NCBI RefSeq assembly: GCF_000284095.1
Contig: NC_017068.1
Location: 496,001 to 560,000 of the forward strand
Length of the DNA: 64,000 bases
Reading direction: 5' to 3'
Origin: Selenomonas ruminantium subsp. lactilytica TAM6421
GTDB taxonomy: Bacteria > Bacillota > Negativicutes > Selenomonadales > Selenomonadaceae
Positions within the stretch are counted from its first letter, which is position 1; every line of letters starts with the position of its first letter. The position numbers and the translations under genes are program-made. Shown here piece after piece: positions 7,932 through 17,122 of this stretch. The notes below the pieces were generated by a model. That model was given only the letters and a program-made list of their open reading frames with translations. It did no database searches and was not told where the DNA came from.

Positions 7932-10900
7932 GTGCTTACGCGGAATGAAGTAGAACATAACTCACATAATGTGTACTACCGCTGCCCACGGGGGGCAGCC
8001 GAAGCAGGAAGCAAGGTGAGGCTTGGCCTGCAGATCCGGAGCAAACAGCAGATCAATCAGGTGCTTTTGCATGTCTGGCAGGATAAGGTTGGCGAAAAAC
8101 TCCTGCCCTTGGCGACGAAAGATCCGTTGGATGCAGATCACCGTTATTATTTCATCGATTATGAGATGCCGGAGAAGGGCGATCTGCTCTGGTATTATTT
8201 CATTATTTCCTGCAGTGATGGCACCTGCTACTATGGCAATAACCATGAGCAGTGGGGCGGGCAGGGGGAGATTTATCCGCATGTGCCGCCGGCCTATCAG
8301 ATCACGGTCTACAATAAAGGGGCCAAGACGCCGGATTGGTTCAAGCATGCCATCATGTACCAGATTTTCCCAGATCGCTTCGCCCGTCAGGGGGACAGGC
8401 TCATTGAAAAAGAAGGCGCAGTCTATCATGCCAGCTGGACGGACGATCCCTGTTATTACAAGGATCCGGATACCAAGGATATCGTTGCCTATGATTTCTT
8501 TGGCGGCAATATCGCCGGCCTAATGGCGAAGCTCGACTATCTGAAGGATATGGGCATCAGCGTCATCTATCTGAATCCCGTGTTCGAGTCGGAAAGCAAT
8601 CATCATTATGATACCGGGGATTACCATAAGATCGATCCCATCCTGGGGACGAATGAAGAATTCCATGAACTGGTGGAAACAGCGGAGAAAAAGGGTATCC
8701 GCATCATATTGGACGGTGTGTTCAGCCATACCGGCAGCAACAGCCGTTATTTCAACCGCAAGGGTAAATACGATGGCGTAGGTGCTTTTCAGTCAGAAAA
8801 GTCACCCTATTATGAATGGTACAGTTTCCGCAATTTCCCTTATGAATACGATTGCTGGTGGAATTTCGATACCCTGCCCAATGTGCGGGAGACGACGCCG
8901 TCCTATATGGATTTCATCATCCGGAATCCGGACAGCGTGCTCCATCATTGGCTCAAGGAGGGGATTGCAGGCTGGCGTCTCGACGTCATCGACGAGCTGC
9001 CCGAACCCTTCTCCCAGAGTTTCTATGCGGAACTCAAGAAAACGAACAAAGACGCCGTGATGATCGGCGAGGTCTGGGAAGATGCCTCCAACAAGGTGGC
9101 CTATGGTCAGCCGCGCAAGTATCTTTGCGGTCAGGAAATGGATTCAGCCATGAATTATCCCTTCCGCAAGATTCTGTTGGATTTCCTTCTGGGCTATGTG
9201 CCGGGGCGCAATACCATGCGTCAGTTCAACAGCCTGCGGGAGAACTATCCGCCGGAAAATTTCTACGCCATGATGAACCTGATCGGCAGCCATGATGTGC
9301 AGCGGGCCATCACGATTTTGGGTGAGACGCCTTATTATGACGGCATGCCGGCTATCGAGCAGTGCAGGGCCAAGCTTTCACCGGAAATGTATAAAGTGGG
9401 CAAGGCCCGTCTCAAGATGGCGGCGTTGTTCCAGATGACTTATCCCGGTGTACCCTGTATCTATTACGGGGATGAGATCGGCATGGAGGGGTTCAAGGAT
9501 CCTACGAACCGCCGTCCTTATAAATGGCAGGGCGGGGATGAGGAACTGCGTGAATATTACCGCACCATCATCAAGGCCCGCAATGACAATACGGCTTTGC
9601 AGACCGGGGAACTGCTTTCCCTGACGGCAGAGGGGGATATCATTGCCTTTGCCCGCGTGGTGCGCAGCGGTCATGATGTCTTCGGCGGGGATGCGGAAAA
9701 TGGTGCGTTCATCAGCGTATTCAATCGCAGCCGCACGGACAGTCAGACGGTGCATCTCGACATCAGCGACTTTGCCGATGGGCAATTTGTGGATATGGTG
9801 GCAGTGGAAGGTGTGAAAGCAGAACCGCTGCTGTCTCATCGCGGCAGGTTGGATGTGAAGATGCCGCCGCTGACGGGCAGGCTCCTGCGTTATGAACCAT
9901 TGCCCCGGAAATACGAGCGGGCGGCAGGGATTCTCCTGCATCCTACCTCCTTGCCCTCGAAATACGGCATTGGGGATATGGGGAAAGAGGCTTACAAGTT
10001 TGTGGACTTCCTAGCGTCTGCCGGGCTGAAGGTTTGGCAGATCCTGCCCTTAGGGCCCGTGGGCTTTGGCTATTCGCCCTATCAGTCCCCCTCGGCTTTT
10101 GCCGGGAATCCTCTGCTGATCGATATGGATGAACTGCTGGAACATGGCTGGATCACGCAGGCTGAAGCCCGGGTGCCCTATGTCAGCAAGTCTTCCTTTA
10201 TCGACTTCGAGCGTGTGATTTCCTTCAAGCAGAAATGCTTCAAGAAGGCTTGGGCGGCTTTCCAGAAGTCAAAGGACGTGGAGATGCACGGCGAGTTCCA
10301 GGCCTTTATCGAAGAGGCTGCCAGCTGGCTGGATGATTATGCCCTTTTCGATGCGGCCAAGAAAGAGTTCAAGAACAAGCCTTGGTTTGAGTGGCCGGAA
10401 GCGCTTGTGCGCCGGGAACCAAAAGCCCTGAAGCAACTGGCGGAACATATGGAAGAGGCTGTGGGCTATGCGAAATTTGTGCAGTTTATCTTCCATCGGC
10501 AGTGGAAAAAACTGCATGCCTACGCCAACAGCAAGGGCATAAAGATCATGGGGGATATGCCCATATTCATTTCTCATGACAGTGCCGATGTCTGGGCCAA
10601 TCAGAAGCTGTTTGACCTGAATCCCGATGGTACGGCTAAGACCGTAGCGGGCGTACCGCCTGATTACTTCAGCGCCACGGGCCAGCTTTGGGGAAATCCC
10701 CAATATGACTGGAAGGCCATGGAAAAGGAAAACTACAACTGGTGGAAGAAACGCTTCAAGAATCTGCACCGTCTGGTGGATATCGTGCGCATCGACCACT
10801 TCCGCGGCTTTGAATCCTATTGGGAAGTGGATGGCAAGGCAGAGACTGCCATCAACGGTCATTGGCGCAAAGGCCCTGGCAAGGAGTTCTTCGATATCAT

Positions 10901-11405
10901 CAAGAAAGAGATTGGTGATATGGAAATCGTGGCAGAAGATCTGGGCATCATCACCGATGAGGTAGAAGCTCTCAGAGACGCCTGCGGTTTCCCCGGCATG
11001 AAGGTGCTGCACTTCACGCTGCATTTCAATGAACAGGGGCGGATGGGCTTTGTGGCGCCGGAGAACAGCATCGTCTACACGGGCACCCACGATAATAACA
11101 CCACCGTGGGCTGGTATCAGCATGATCTGGATGATGCATCCCGGGCTGCCATAGCCTCCATGCTCAATGTCAAAATGGATCGTCCCTGGGAGGTGGCCAA
11201 AGGGCTGATGAAGTTTGGTTTGGCTTCCGAAGCAAGGTTGGCGATTGCGCCGATGCAGGATGTTTTAGGGCTGGATGAACGGGCCAGGATGAATACGCCT
11301 GGGACTGTGGGGCTGAACTGGAAGTGGTGCCTGAAGCCGGATTACCTGCTGGAAGTTGATGCAGAGAAGATCAAAGGGCTGTGCAAGAAGTACGGTCGCT
11401 GTTAG
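7932..11405 (+). CDS. Bifunctional GH13 alpha-glucan hydrolase / GH77 4-alpha-glucanotransferase fusion
   Basis: A 1157-aa two-enzyme fusion. Residues ~1-120 resemble the N-terminal beta-sandwich of neopullulanase-type enzymes. A GH13 barrel follows, with GWRLDVIDELPE (nucleophile Asp), MIGEVWED (acid/base Glu) and IGSHDVQRA. From about residue 660 a complete MalQ-like domain begins (AGILLHPTSLPSKYGIGD), with IVRIDHFRGFESYW, IVAEDLGIIT and THDNNTTVGW carrying the three GH77 carboxylates. Together they would trim, debranch or rearrange glycogen and maltodextrins. A TTG at 7896 is in frame but lies in the preceding hairpin. The GTG at 7932 follows a GAGGTGGG site and is preferred. It is the last gene of the glycogen operon. 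Confidence 0.93.
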   Translation: MLTRNEVEHNSHNVYYRCPRGAAEAGSKVRLGLQIRSKQQINQVLLHVWQDKVGEKLLPLATKDPLDADHRYYFIDYEMPEKGDLLWYYFIISCSDGTCYYGNNHEQWGGQGEIYPHVPPAYQITVYNKGAKTPDWFKHAIMYQIFPDRFARQGDRLIEKEGAVYHASWTDDPCYYKDPDTKDIVAYDFFGGNIAGLMAKLDYLKDMGISVIYLNPVFESESNHHYDTGDYHKIDPILGTNEEFHELVETAEKKGIRIILDGVFSHTGSNSRYFNRKGKYDGVGAFQSEKSPYYEWYSFRNFPYEYDCWWNFDTLPNVRETTPSYMDFIIRNPDSVLHHWLKEGIAGWRLDVIDELPEPFSQSFYAELKKTNKDAVMIGEVWEDASNKVAYGQPRKYLCGQEMDSAMNYPFRKILLDFLLGYVPGRNTMRQFNSLRENYPPENFYAMMNLIGSHDVQRAITILGETPYYDGMPAIEQCRAKLSPEMYKVGKARLKMAALFQMTYPGVPCIYYGDEIGMEGFKDPTNRRPYKWQGGDEELREYYRTIIKARNDNTALQTGELLSLTAEGDIIAFARVVRSGHDVFGGDAENGAFISVFNRSRTDSQTVHLDISDFADGQFVDMVAVEGVKAEPLLSHRGRLDVKMPPLTGRLLRYEPLPRKYERAAGILLHPTSLPSKYGIGDMGKEAYKFVDFLASAGLKVWQILPLGPVGFGYSPYQSPSAFAGNPLLIDMDELLEHGWITQAEARVPYVSKSSFIDFERVISFKQKCFKKAWAAFQKSKDVEMHGEFQAFIEEAASWLDDYALFDAAKKEFKNKPWFEWPEALVRREPKALKQLAEHMEEAVGYAKFVQFIFHRQWKKLHAYANSKGIKIMGDMPIFISHDSADVWANQKLFDLNPDGTAKTVAGVPPDYFSATGQLWGNPQYDWKAMEKENYNWWKKRFKNLHRLVDIVRIDHFRGFESYWEVDGKAETAINGHWRKGPGKEFFDIIKKEIGDMEIVAEDLGIITDEVEALRDACGFPGMKVLHFTLHFNEQGRMGFVAPENSIVYTGTHDNNTTVGWYQHDLDDASRAAIASMLNVKMDRPWEVAKGLMKFGLASEARLAIAPMQDVLGLDERARMNTPGTVGLNWKWCLKPDYLLEVDAEKIKGLCKKYGRC

Positions 11406-11420
11406 TTTACATCTTTGTGC

Positions 11421-11507
11421 TAAGACGCCCGGCGGCTGATAATACTTTTCCTTCGCTGAGACGCAAGCGCCAAACGCTATGGAAAAGCATCATCAGCCGC
11501 CGGGCTT
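11421..11507. repeat. Long palindromic repeat, copy A (conserved loop, variable arms)
   Basis: An outer arm at 11427-11440 pairs perfectly with 11492-11505 (14 bp), and an inner arm CTTTTCC (11445-11451) with GGAAAAG (11481-11487). The 29-base loop starts TTCGCT and contains AAGCGCCAAACGCTA. Copy B at 25784-25859 has nearly the same loop and a different, self-complementary outer arm. A shared leading motif GTGCTAAGRCGCC recurs at 11527, as if a further degenerate copy follows. Confidence 0.75.
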
Positions 11508-11587
11508 AGTGCGTACATTACACAGTGGTGCTAAGGCGCCGTTGTGACTGCCTCCCCTGCCCTCCGCCTTTTAGGTACTTTTTTCGC

Positions 11588-11616
11588 TTTTAATTAATGT
11601 ATCCTTATGATATAAT
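11588..11616 (+). promoter_or_regulatory. guaA promoter (extended -10)
   Basis: TGATATAAT at 11608-11616 is an extended -10 element. The -35 region at 17 bases spacing (TTTTAA, 11588-11593) is weak. guaA starts 41 bases further on. No purine riboswitch core was recognised in this leader. Confidence 0.55.
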
Positions 11617-11657
11617 TTTTAAAAAGCTTTTTCGACAAGACATAGGAGGAAAAAAAT

Positions 11658-13211
11658 TTGAGCAAGCCAGCAAATGAAATGATTTTGGTGTTGGATTTTG
11701 GCGGTCAGTACAATCAGTTGATTGCCCGGCGGGTGCGGGAGAATCATGTGTACTGCGAGGTTCATCCCCATACCCTGTCTTTGGACAAGATCCGGGAGAT
11801 GGCGCCGAAGGGTATAATCCTCACCGGCGGCCCCAACAGCGTTTACAAGGAAGATTCCGCAACTTGCAGTGAGGAACTCTTCAAGCTGGGCATCCCGGTA
11901 TTGGGCATTTGCTATGGTTCCCAGCTGATGGCGCATAAGCTGGGCGGCAAGGTGGACACGGCACCCACCAGCGAGTATGGCAAGACGGAAGTCACCATCA
12001 AGGAACAGGCTTCCAAGCTGTTCGCTGAGGTGGATGAGAAAACCATCTGCTGGATGAGCCATACCGACTATATCGCAGCTGCTCCGGCCGGTTTTACGGT
12101 AACGGCTGATACTCCTGTTTGCCCCGTGGCGGCTATGGAAAATGCGGCAGAGAATCTCTATGCCGTGCAGTTCCATCCGGAAGTCATGCATACGGTGCAG
12201 GGGCAGACCATGCTCAGAAATTTTGTCTATAATGTCTGCGGCTGTGCCGGGGACTGGAAGATGGATTCTTTTGTGGAAAAGACCATCGCAGAACTCAAGG
12301 CAAAGATCGGCGATGGCAAGGCGCTCTGTGCCCTGTCCGGCGGTGTTGATTCCTCCGTTGCCGCTGTTCTCATGTCCAAGGCTATCGGCAAGCAGCTGAC
12401 CTGCGTATTCGTTGACCATGGCCTGTTGCGCAAGGATGAGGGCGATCAGGTAGAGGCTGTGTTCGGCGAGAACGGCCCCTATGATGTGAACTTCATTCGC
12501 GTCAATGCCAAAGATCGTTTCTATGCCAAACTCAAAGGTGTGACGGAACCGGAAGCCAAGCGCAAGATCATCGGTGAAGAATTCATCCGCGTGTTCGAGG
12601 AAGAGGCCAAGAAAATCGGTGCCGTGGACTTCCTGGTGCAGGGCACGATCTATCCGGATGTGATCGAAAGTGGTCTGGGCAAGTCTGCCGTCATCAAGTC
12701 CCATCACAACGTAGGTGGCCTGCCAGATTTCGTGGACTTCAAGGAAATCGTGGAACCGCTGCGCCTGCTCTTCAAGGATGAAGTGCGCAATGCCGGCCGT
12801 GAGCTGGGGATTCCCGAATATCTCGTGAGCCGTCAGCCCTTCCCAGGCCCGGGACTTGGCATCCGCATTATCGGTGAGGTCACCGAGGAAAAGGTCAAGA
12901 TCGTGCAGGAAGCTGACGCCATCTATCGTGAGGAAGTAGCCAAGGCCGGTGCCGACAAGAACCTCGGCCAGTATTTTGCAGCCCTGACCAATATGCGCTC
13001 TGTGGGTGTTATGGGGGATGGTCGTACTTACGATTACGCCATTGCGCTGCGCGCGGTTATGACTTCTGACTTCATGACGGCTGAAAGCGCACAGCTGCCC
13101 TGGGAAGTCCTGCAGACGGTTACCACGCGCATTGTCAACGAAGTGAAGGGGGTTAACCGTGTCATGTACGATTGCACGGGTAAACCGCCTGCAACGATTG
13201 AATTTGAGTAA
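11658..13211 (+). CDS. guaA: GMP synthase (glutamine-hydrolysing)
   Basis: A 517-aa enzyme converting XMP to GMP with glutamine and ATP. The class I amidotransferase domain comes first: nucleophile Cys in [15 protein letters not shown], and His/Glu in [11 protein letters not shown]. The ATP pyrophosphatase domain follows with the PP-loop [13 protein letters not shown], then the dimerisation domain ending KPPATIEFE. The start is TTG behind AGGAGGA. The last 12 bases, including the stop, are the left attachment core of a mobile element. The insertion leaves the protein complete. Confidence 0.97.
   Translation: MSKPANEMILVLDFGGQYNQLIARRVRENHVYCEVHPHTLSLDKIREMAPKGIILTGGPNSVYKEDSATCSEELFKLGIPVLGICYGSQLMAHKLGGKVDTAPTSEYGKTEVTIKEQASKLFAEVDEKTICWMSHTDYIAAAPAGFTVTADTPVCPVAAMENAAENLYAVQFHPEVMHTVQGQTMLRNFVYNVCGCAGDWKMDSFVEKTIAELKAKIGDGKALCALSGGVDSSVAAVLMSKAIGKQLTCVFVDHGLLRKDEGDQVEAVFGENGPYDVNFIRVNAKDRFYAKLKGVTEPEAKRKIIGEEFIRVFEEEAKKIGAVDFLVQGTIYPDVIESGLGKSAVIKSHHNVGGLPDFVDFKEIVEPLRLLFKDEVRNAGRELGIPEYLVSRQPFPGPGLGIRIIGEVTEEKVKIVQEADAIYREEVAKAGADKNLGQYFAALTNMRSVGVMGDGRTYDYAIALRAVMTSDFMTAESAQLPWEVLQTVTTRIVNEVKGVNRVMYDCTGKPPATIEFE
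13200..13211 (+). other. Left attachment core (attL) in guaA
   Basis: GAATTTGAGTAA overlaps the last codons and stop of guaA and is repeated exactly at 22572-22583. The flanking bases differ at both copies, which sets the core at 12 bp. Confidence 0.82.
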
Positions 13212-13269
13212 TCGTGAAAAGCCTGGAAAGCCTTGAAAACACTGGGTTTTCTGAATTTGAAAATCTCTT

Positions 13270-13289
13270 CTGATAACAATTTGATAACA
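13270..13289 (+). repeat. Left end direct repeat of the element
   Basis: CTGATAACAATTTGATAACA lies 58 bases inside attL. A copy with one mismatch lies near the other end at 22451-22470 in the same orientation. Each contains two GATAACA boxes 11 bases apart. Arm-type binding sites for integrase or excisionase are a reasonable guess. Confidence 0.6.
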
Positions 13290-13381
13290 GAACTCTGAAG
13301 GAGCATCATTCTGCGTACCAAGTGGTTTTGGGGTAAAGAATGATTCCAAGAGGTGTTCGAAAGGTATCCATATTAAAAAGC

Positions 13382-13420
13382 AATCCCTTGCTGAGAGAAA
13401 TCTCGGCAAGGGATTTTTTG
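13382..13420. terminator. Bidirectional terminator between guaA and the element repressor
   Basis: A 15-bp stem (13382-13396 with 13401-13415, loop GAAA) built on AATCCCTTGC is followed by six T. It would end transcription coming from guaA and, on the other strand, from the convergent repressor gene. Confidence 0.8.
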
Positions 13421-13433
13421 CGTCTATAAGGTT

Positions 13434-13937
13434 TTACTTGGTGAACAGATCTGAAATCTCCTGGGAAGGAACCTTTGCCCGGCGGCTATAGGTGTCATAC
13501 TTTGGATAGTTATAACGCCATCTGTCGTATTCTTCCTTGGTGATTTCACCGTTACGGTACTTCTCTTCCTGCTCAAACCAGGCAGAAAGCATATCAAGCA
13601 TGGAAATGTATTCGAGACCTTTATGTTTGTCAAGTCGGAGACAGAGCTCTCCATCGATCTGTCCTACTTTAAGACCTCTCAGATCTTCCAGGGCAAACAA
13701 TGTATGCATCAGGCCAATATTGGTGTCTATGTCGGGAACTGCCAGCGCAGCGGGAGAAACCTCCAGTGCCTGAGCCAGTGCTTCGGTTACATCCGCTTTG
13801 GGGGTACGGGTTCCGGATTCGTACTGAGCCATACGTATATCAGCAGTTTTCTCAGGGAAACCGATGATCTGACCAAGATACTTTTGGGTCATGCCTTTCA
13901 GATTGCGGATAAAACGAATTCTTTCACCAATTGCCAT
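13434..13937 (-). CDS. CI/Cro-type helix-turn-helix repressor of the element
   Basis: A 167-aa protein starting MAIGERIRFIRNLKGMTQKYLG, with a classical HTH_3 domain over residues ~5-60 and a C-terminal region of unknown fold. It is divergent from the excisionase and integrase genes and probably represses excision. The open frame reaches back to 14000, but a good promoter (-10 at 13971-13976) would start the transcript near 13964. The ATG at 13937, behind AGGAG, is therefore the start. Related operator half-sites lie in both divergent promoters. Confidence 0.85.
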   Translation of the reverse strand: MAIGERIRFIRNLKGMTQKYLGQIIGFPEKTADIRMAQYESGTRTPKADVTEALAQALEVSPAALAVPDIDTNIGLMHTLFALEDLRGLKVGQIDGELCLRLDKHKGLEYISMLDMLSAWFEQEEKYRNGEITKEEYDRWRYNYPKYDTYSRRAKVPSQEISDLFTK

Positions 13938-13970
13938 AGTGTTATCACTCCTGTGTTTGTAAGTGGCTGT

Positions 13971-14000
13971 ATTATAGCATATTTGTTTAAGGATAGTCAA
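13971..14000 (-). promoter_or_regulatory. Repressor promoter with operator half-site
   Basis: On the minus strand TTGACT (14000-13995) and TATAAT (13976-13971) are 18 bases apart. The spacer contains AAACAAATATGCT, also found in the spacer of the divergent promoter, which suggests autoregulation. Confidence 0.75.
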
Positions 14001-14043
14001 GATAACTAAAACAAAAAAGTTTAATTATTTTCTCCGAAGCCTA

Positions 14044-14101
14044 TTGACATAAACAAATATGCTTAGTATAATGATGGAACACTAAACAAATGTGTTTAGT
14101 G
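14044..14101 (+). promoter_or_regulatory. Excisionase-integrase promoter and palindromic operator
   Basis: TTGACA (14044-14049), a 17-base spacer and TATAAT (14067-14072) form a perfect sigma-70 promoter. Immediately downstream is a perfect palindrome, CACTAAACA (14080-14088) with TGTTTAGTG (14093-14101). It overlaps the expected transcription start and is the likely repressor operator. Confidence 0.85.
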
Positions 14102-14287
14102 CGATAACTGAATAGCCACTACCAAATGGGATATGTTTCCCCGGGAAGTACCGCCGAGACCTCTGAGAGGAGCGAGCGTACCAAAGGAAACCATACGCTG
14201 CGGTGAGACTCCGGGGCAGGAACTGCATTAGGAAGGGTGGTGTGAAACTAACTGATACAGCTTCGAAAGAAGCAGAAAGGATTATCA
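14102..14287 (+). other. Structured leader before the excisionase-like gene
   Basis: 186 bases without a gene. TTTCC and GGAAA arms flank GTACC/GCGTAC pairing and a CCTCTGAGAGG hairpin, suggesting an extended imperfect stem in the 5' leader. I recognise no known riboswitch or RNA family. Confidence 0.35.
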
Positions 14288-14476
14288 ATGGAGAACACTT
14301 TTATCCGAGCTGACGATGTAGCGAAGGAACTCGATATATCCAAGGCTTACGCGTACAAGGTCATCCGGCGATTAAATGCAGAGCTGGAGGCCAAAGGCTT
14401 CCTGACCATACCGGGCAGGATCAGCCGAGACTATTTTTTTGAACGATTCTACGGAATCAGAAAGGGAGGTAAATAA
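14288..14476 (+). CDS. Excisionase-like helix-turn-helix protein
   Basis: A 62-aa basic protein with a short winged-HTH layout (FIRADDVAKELDISKAYAYK) of the type used by small excisionases and MerR-like DNA-binding domains. It stops one base into the integrase start (TAATG overlap), so the two are translationally coupled. Position and size fit a recombination directionality factor. The sequence alone does not prove excision activity. Confidence 0.75.
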   Translation: MENTFIRADDVAKELDISKAYAYKVIRRLNAELEAKGFLTIPGRISRDYFFERFYGIRKGGK

Positions 14477-15558
14477 TGCCGGTATTTAAGGACGAAAACA
14501 AGGGCACCTGGTATGTCATGGCCCGCTATGTGGACTGGACAGGTGAACGAAAGCAGAAATGCAAACGAGGCTTCGCAACTAAGCGTGAAGCTCAGGAATG
14601 GGAGCGAATGTTCCAGCTGAAGAGTGCTGCGGATATGGACATGAGCTTTGAGGCATTCGTGGAGCTTTATGAGAAGGATCTGAGACCGAGGCTCAAGGAA
14701 AACACATGGAACAGCAAAGAGCACATTATCCGAACCAAGATTCTCCCATACTTCGGGAAGCGAAAACTCTGTGAGATCAGCAATAAGGACATCATTGCCT
14801 GGCAGAACGAGATGCTTGCGCACAGAGATGAGAAAGGGAAAGCATACTCAGCAACGTATCTAAAAACGCTCCACAATCAGCTGAGTGCCATTTTCAATCA
14901 TGCTGTCCGCTACTATGAACTGAAGCGCAATCCGGCATCACAGGTCGGTAACATGGGCTCTGAAGAGCATAAGGAGATGCTGTTCTGGACAACAGAGGAA
15001 TATAAGAAGTTTGCCGAAGTGATGATGGATAAGCCCCGTTCCTATTACGCATTTGAAATGCTGTACTGGTGCGGAATCCGTGAAGGTGAGCTTTTAGCTC
15101 TTACTCCTGCGGATTTTGACTTTGAGAAGAAAACGGTAAGGATCAACAAGTCCTATCAGCGTATGCACGGAGAGGACGTAATCACTTCTCCGAAAACGAA
15201 GAAAAGTAACCGTACGATCAAGATGCCGGACTTCCTCTGTGAGGAGATGAAAGACTATTTCAGCCAGCTTTACGGGCTCAAGAAAAAAGACAGGATCTTC
15301 ACCATCACCAAAAGCTATCTTCACCATGAGATGGACAGAGGAGCTGAAAAAGCTGGGGTTAAGAGGATCCGCATCCATGATCTGAGACATTCCCATGTTT
15401 CTCTCCTGATCGATATGGGCTTTTCCGTGGTAGCAATCGGAGATCGTGTAGGACATGAAAGTGAGCGTATAACTTTGGATTATGCTCATCTCTTTCCTTC
15501 CAAACAGGATGAGATGGCAAGAAAACTGAATGAAAGAGGTGAAGAATATGTCAGCTAA
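14476..15558 (+). CDS. int: Tyrosine site-specific integrase
   Basis: A phage-type integrase of 360 aa that would recombine the element with the guaA site. The N-terminal part contains an AP2-like arm-binding region (WYVMARYVDWTGERKQK) and a SAM-like core-binding domain (~55-150). The catalytic residues are all visible: R202 in WCGIREGELL, H301 and R304 in HDLRHSH, H327 in RVGHES, and nucleophile Y336 in LDYAHLF. The protein is full length and should be active. It lies nearest the guaA end, as usual for such islands. Confidence 0.95.
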   Translation: MPVFKDENKGTWYVMARYVDWTGERKQKCKRGFATKREAQEWERMFQLKSAADMDMSFEAFVELYEKDLRPRLKENTWNSKEHIIRTKILPYFGKRKLCEISNKDIIAWQNEMLAHRDEKGKAYSATYLKTLHNQLSAIFNHAVRYYELKRNPASQVGNMGSEEHKEMLFWTTEEYKKFAEVMMDKPRSYYAFEMLYWCGIREGELLALTPADFDFEKKTVRINKSYQRMHGEDVITSPKTKKSNRTIKMPDFLCEEMKDYFSQLYGLKKKDRIFTITKSYLHHEMDRGAEKAGVKRIRIHDLRHSHVSLLIDMGFSVVAIGDRVGHESERITLDYAHLFPSKQDEMARKLNERGEEYVS

Positions 15559-15880
15559 GAATGTAGACAGACATAATCGTTTCAGGAGTATTACGGTGGG
15601 GTTCAGGGTTTCGCCGGAAGAGAACGAGGCTATCAATGCGGCAGTAGCTCTTTCCGGGCTGAATAAGCAGGAATACTGCTACAGACGATGCCTTGGTCGT
15701 GAGATTACGGTACAGGGCAATCCCAGGGTTTACAAGGCCCTTAAGGATCAGCTTGCATCTGTGCTGGGCGAACTCAAAAGAATTGAAATTGCCGGAGAGG
15801 TAACGGATGAAATGCTTGAGCTGATTGAGCTTATCACGGTCACTCTCGGCGGTATGAAAGGAGAAGGTGCGAATGAGTGA
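15548..15880 (+). CDS. MobC-like relaxosome accessory protein
   Basis: A 110-aa protein starting MSAKNVDRHNRFRSITVGFRV, which reads as a ribbon-helix-helix N-terminus (RSITVGFRVSPEENEAINAA) followed by helices. This is the layout of plasmid mobilization proteins of the MobC family, which help the relaxase open oriT. It overlaps the end of int by 11 bases. The ATG at 15548 is preferred over 15530 because GAAAGAGGTG lies just upstream. Confidence 0.75.
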   Translation: MSAKNVDRHNRFRSITVGFRVSPEENEAINAAVALSGLNKQEYCYRRCLGREITVQGNPRVYKALKDQLASVLGELKRIEIAGEVTDEMLELIELITVTLGGMKGEGANE

Positions 15881-17018
15881 GACAAAAGAAAAAACTGCTC
15901 AGATTCCCGCTGTTGGCGCAGCTGGTGAGCAGTCATTTCCAAACAATATAACTGTCAATAATATAGCAGAGAAAGCTCCGGAATTCAATGATGAATTTCT
16001 CAGGGAGGAACAGAGGCGGCTCTTCCGCCTCCTGGATCCTCACTATCTCAACACGGTATCCATGACGGAGCTGTATGAGAATGTGTATCAGAGCAAACCG
16101 CCGCTGATTGATGGAATGCTCTATCCCGGGGTACAGCTGTTTGCGGGACCGCCCAAGCTGGGTAAGAGCTTCTTCATGGCTCAGCTTGCCTATCATGTAA
16201 GTAAAGGCACACCCTTATGGGGTTATCCTGTCCGGCGCGGGACAGTTTTATACCTTGCATTGGAAGATGATTACGGGCGCTTGCAGAAGCGCCTGTATCA
16301 GATGTTCGGTGTAGAGAGTACAGACAATCTGTATTTCTCTGTTTCAGCCGGACAGATTGGAAACGGACTGGATGAGCAGCTTGAGAACTTCGTAAGGGAG
16401 CATCCTGATACGGTTCTCATTATCATTGATACGCTGCAGAAAGTCCGGGAAATGGGCGGAGATAAATACAGTTACGCCAATGATTATGATATCATCACCC
16501 GTCTGAAGAACTTTGCAGATAGTAAGGGTATCTGTTTAATACTGGTGCATCATACACGCAAACAGCAGGCAGATGATCCCTATGATATGATTTCCGGCAC
16601 AAATGGTCTTATGGGTGCTGCAGACGGTGCATTCTTGCTGAAAAAGGAAAAGCGTACTGCCAATGCAGCAACACTCGATGTGTCCGGCAGAGACATTCAG
16701 GATCAGAGGTTCTACCTGAAGCGTAATACGGAGAGGCTGATATGGGAACTTGAAAAGATAGAGACGGAGCCCTGGCGTGAGCCGCCTGAGCCTCTGCTTG
16801 CGGAGGTTGCAAAGCATATCAATGCAGAACAGCCGGACTGGGAAGGAACATCCACGGAATTCATCGAATTACTTGGGTTGGATGTTCAGCCTAATACTCT
16901 GACTTACAAGCTGAATGTAAATGCAGGCAGGTTGCTTGATGAATATCACATTCAGTATAGCAGCAGTCGTAATCATAACGGCCGTAAGGTGAAGTTCCAT
17001 TATGAGCAGACAGAGTGA
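15873..17018 (+). CDS. RepA-like AAA ATPase / DnaB-type helicase domain protein
   Basis: A 381-aa RecA-fold ATPase. Walker A is AGPPKLGKSFFMAQLA (~residue 95) and Walker B is TVLIIIDTLQKV. A later LILVHHTRK segment is typical of the AAA_25/RepA hexameric helicase group. Proteins of this kind are found next to relaxases on mobilizable elements and support autonomous replication of the excised circle. The ATG at 15873 overlaps the end of the previous gene by 8 bases, behind GGAGAAGG. A repeat-rich candidate origin lies immediately downstream. Confidence 0.8.
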   Translation: MSETKEKTAQIPAVGAAGEQSFPNNITVNNIAEKAPEFNDEFLREEQRRLFRLLDPHYLNTVSMTELYENVYQSKPPLIDGMLYPGVQLFAGPPKLGKSFFMAQLAYHVSKGTPLWGYPVRRGTVLYLALEDDYGRLQKRLYQMFGVESTDNLYFSVSAGQIGNGLDEQLENFVREHPDTVLIIIDTLQKVREMGGDKYSYANDYDIITRLKNFADSKGICLILVHHTRKQQADDPYDMISGTNGLMGAADGAFLLKKEKRTANAATLDVSGRDIQDQRFYLKRNTERLIWELEKIETEPWREPPEPLLAEVAKHINAEQPDWEGTSTEFIELLGLDVQPNTLTYKLNVNAGRLLDEYHIQYSSSRNHNGRKVKFHYEQTE

Positions 17019-17021
17019 AGC

Positions 17022-17094
17022 GTGACGATGGTGACGCTCGTGACGATGTTTTTGATAGTGGGGGCGGTCTCAAAAAGACCGTCACCATCGTCAC
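17022..17094. repeat. Inverted and direct GTGACGATG repeats, candidate replication origin
   Basis: GTGACGATGGTGACG (17022-17036) is perfectly inverted at 17080-17094. Further GTGACG units occur at 17040 and, inverted, near 17095-17103. A small hairpin GGTCT/AGACC sits between the arms. The location just after the RepA-like gene fits an iteron-type origin. An oriT or a strong hairpin are alternatives. Confidence 0.55.
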
Positions 17095-17122
17095 GACCGT
17101 CACGGAAAGGATGGGATAGGAT

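Noticed and set aside
11521-11580. Possible further transposon remnant after copy A of the palindromic repeat
   Set aside because: Only a short GTGCTAAGGCGCC match is left; too little to define an element.
11619-13409. 596-codon minus-strand frame opposite guaA
   Set aside because: guaA is unambiguous on the plus strand; the antisense frame has no recognisable domain.
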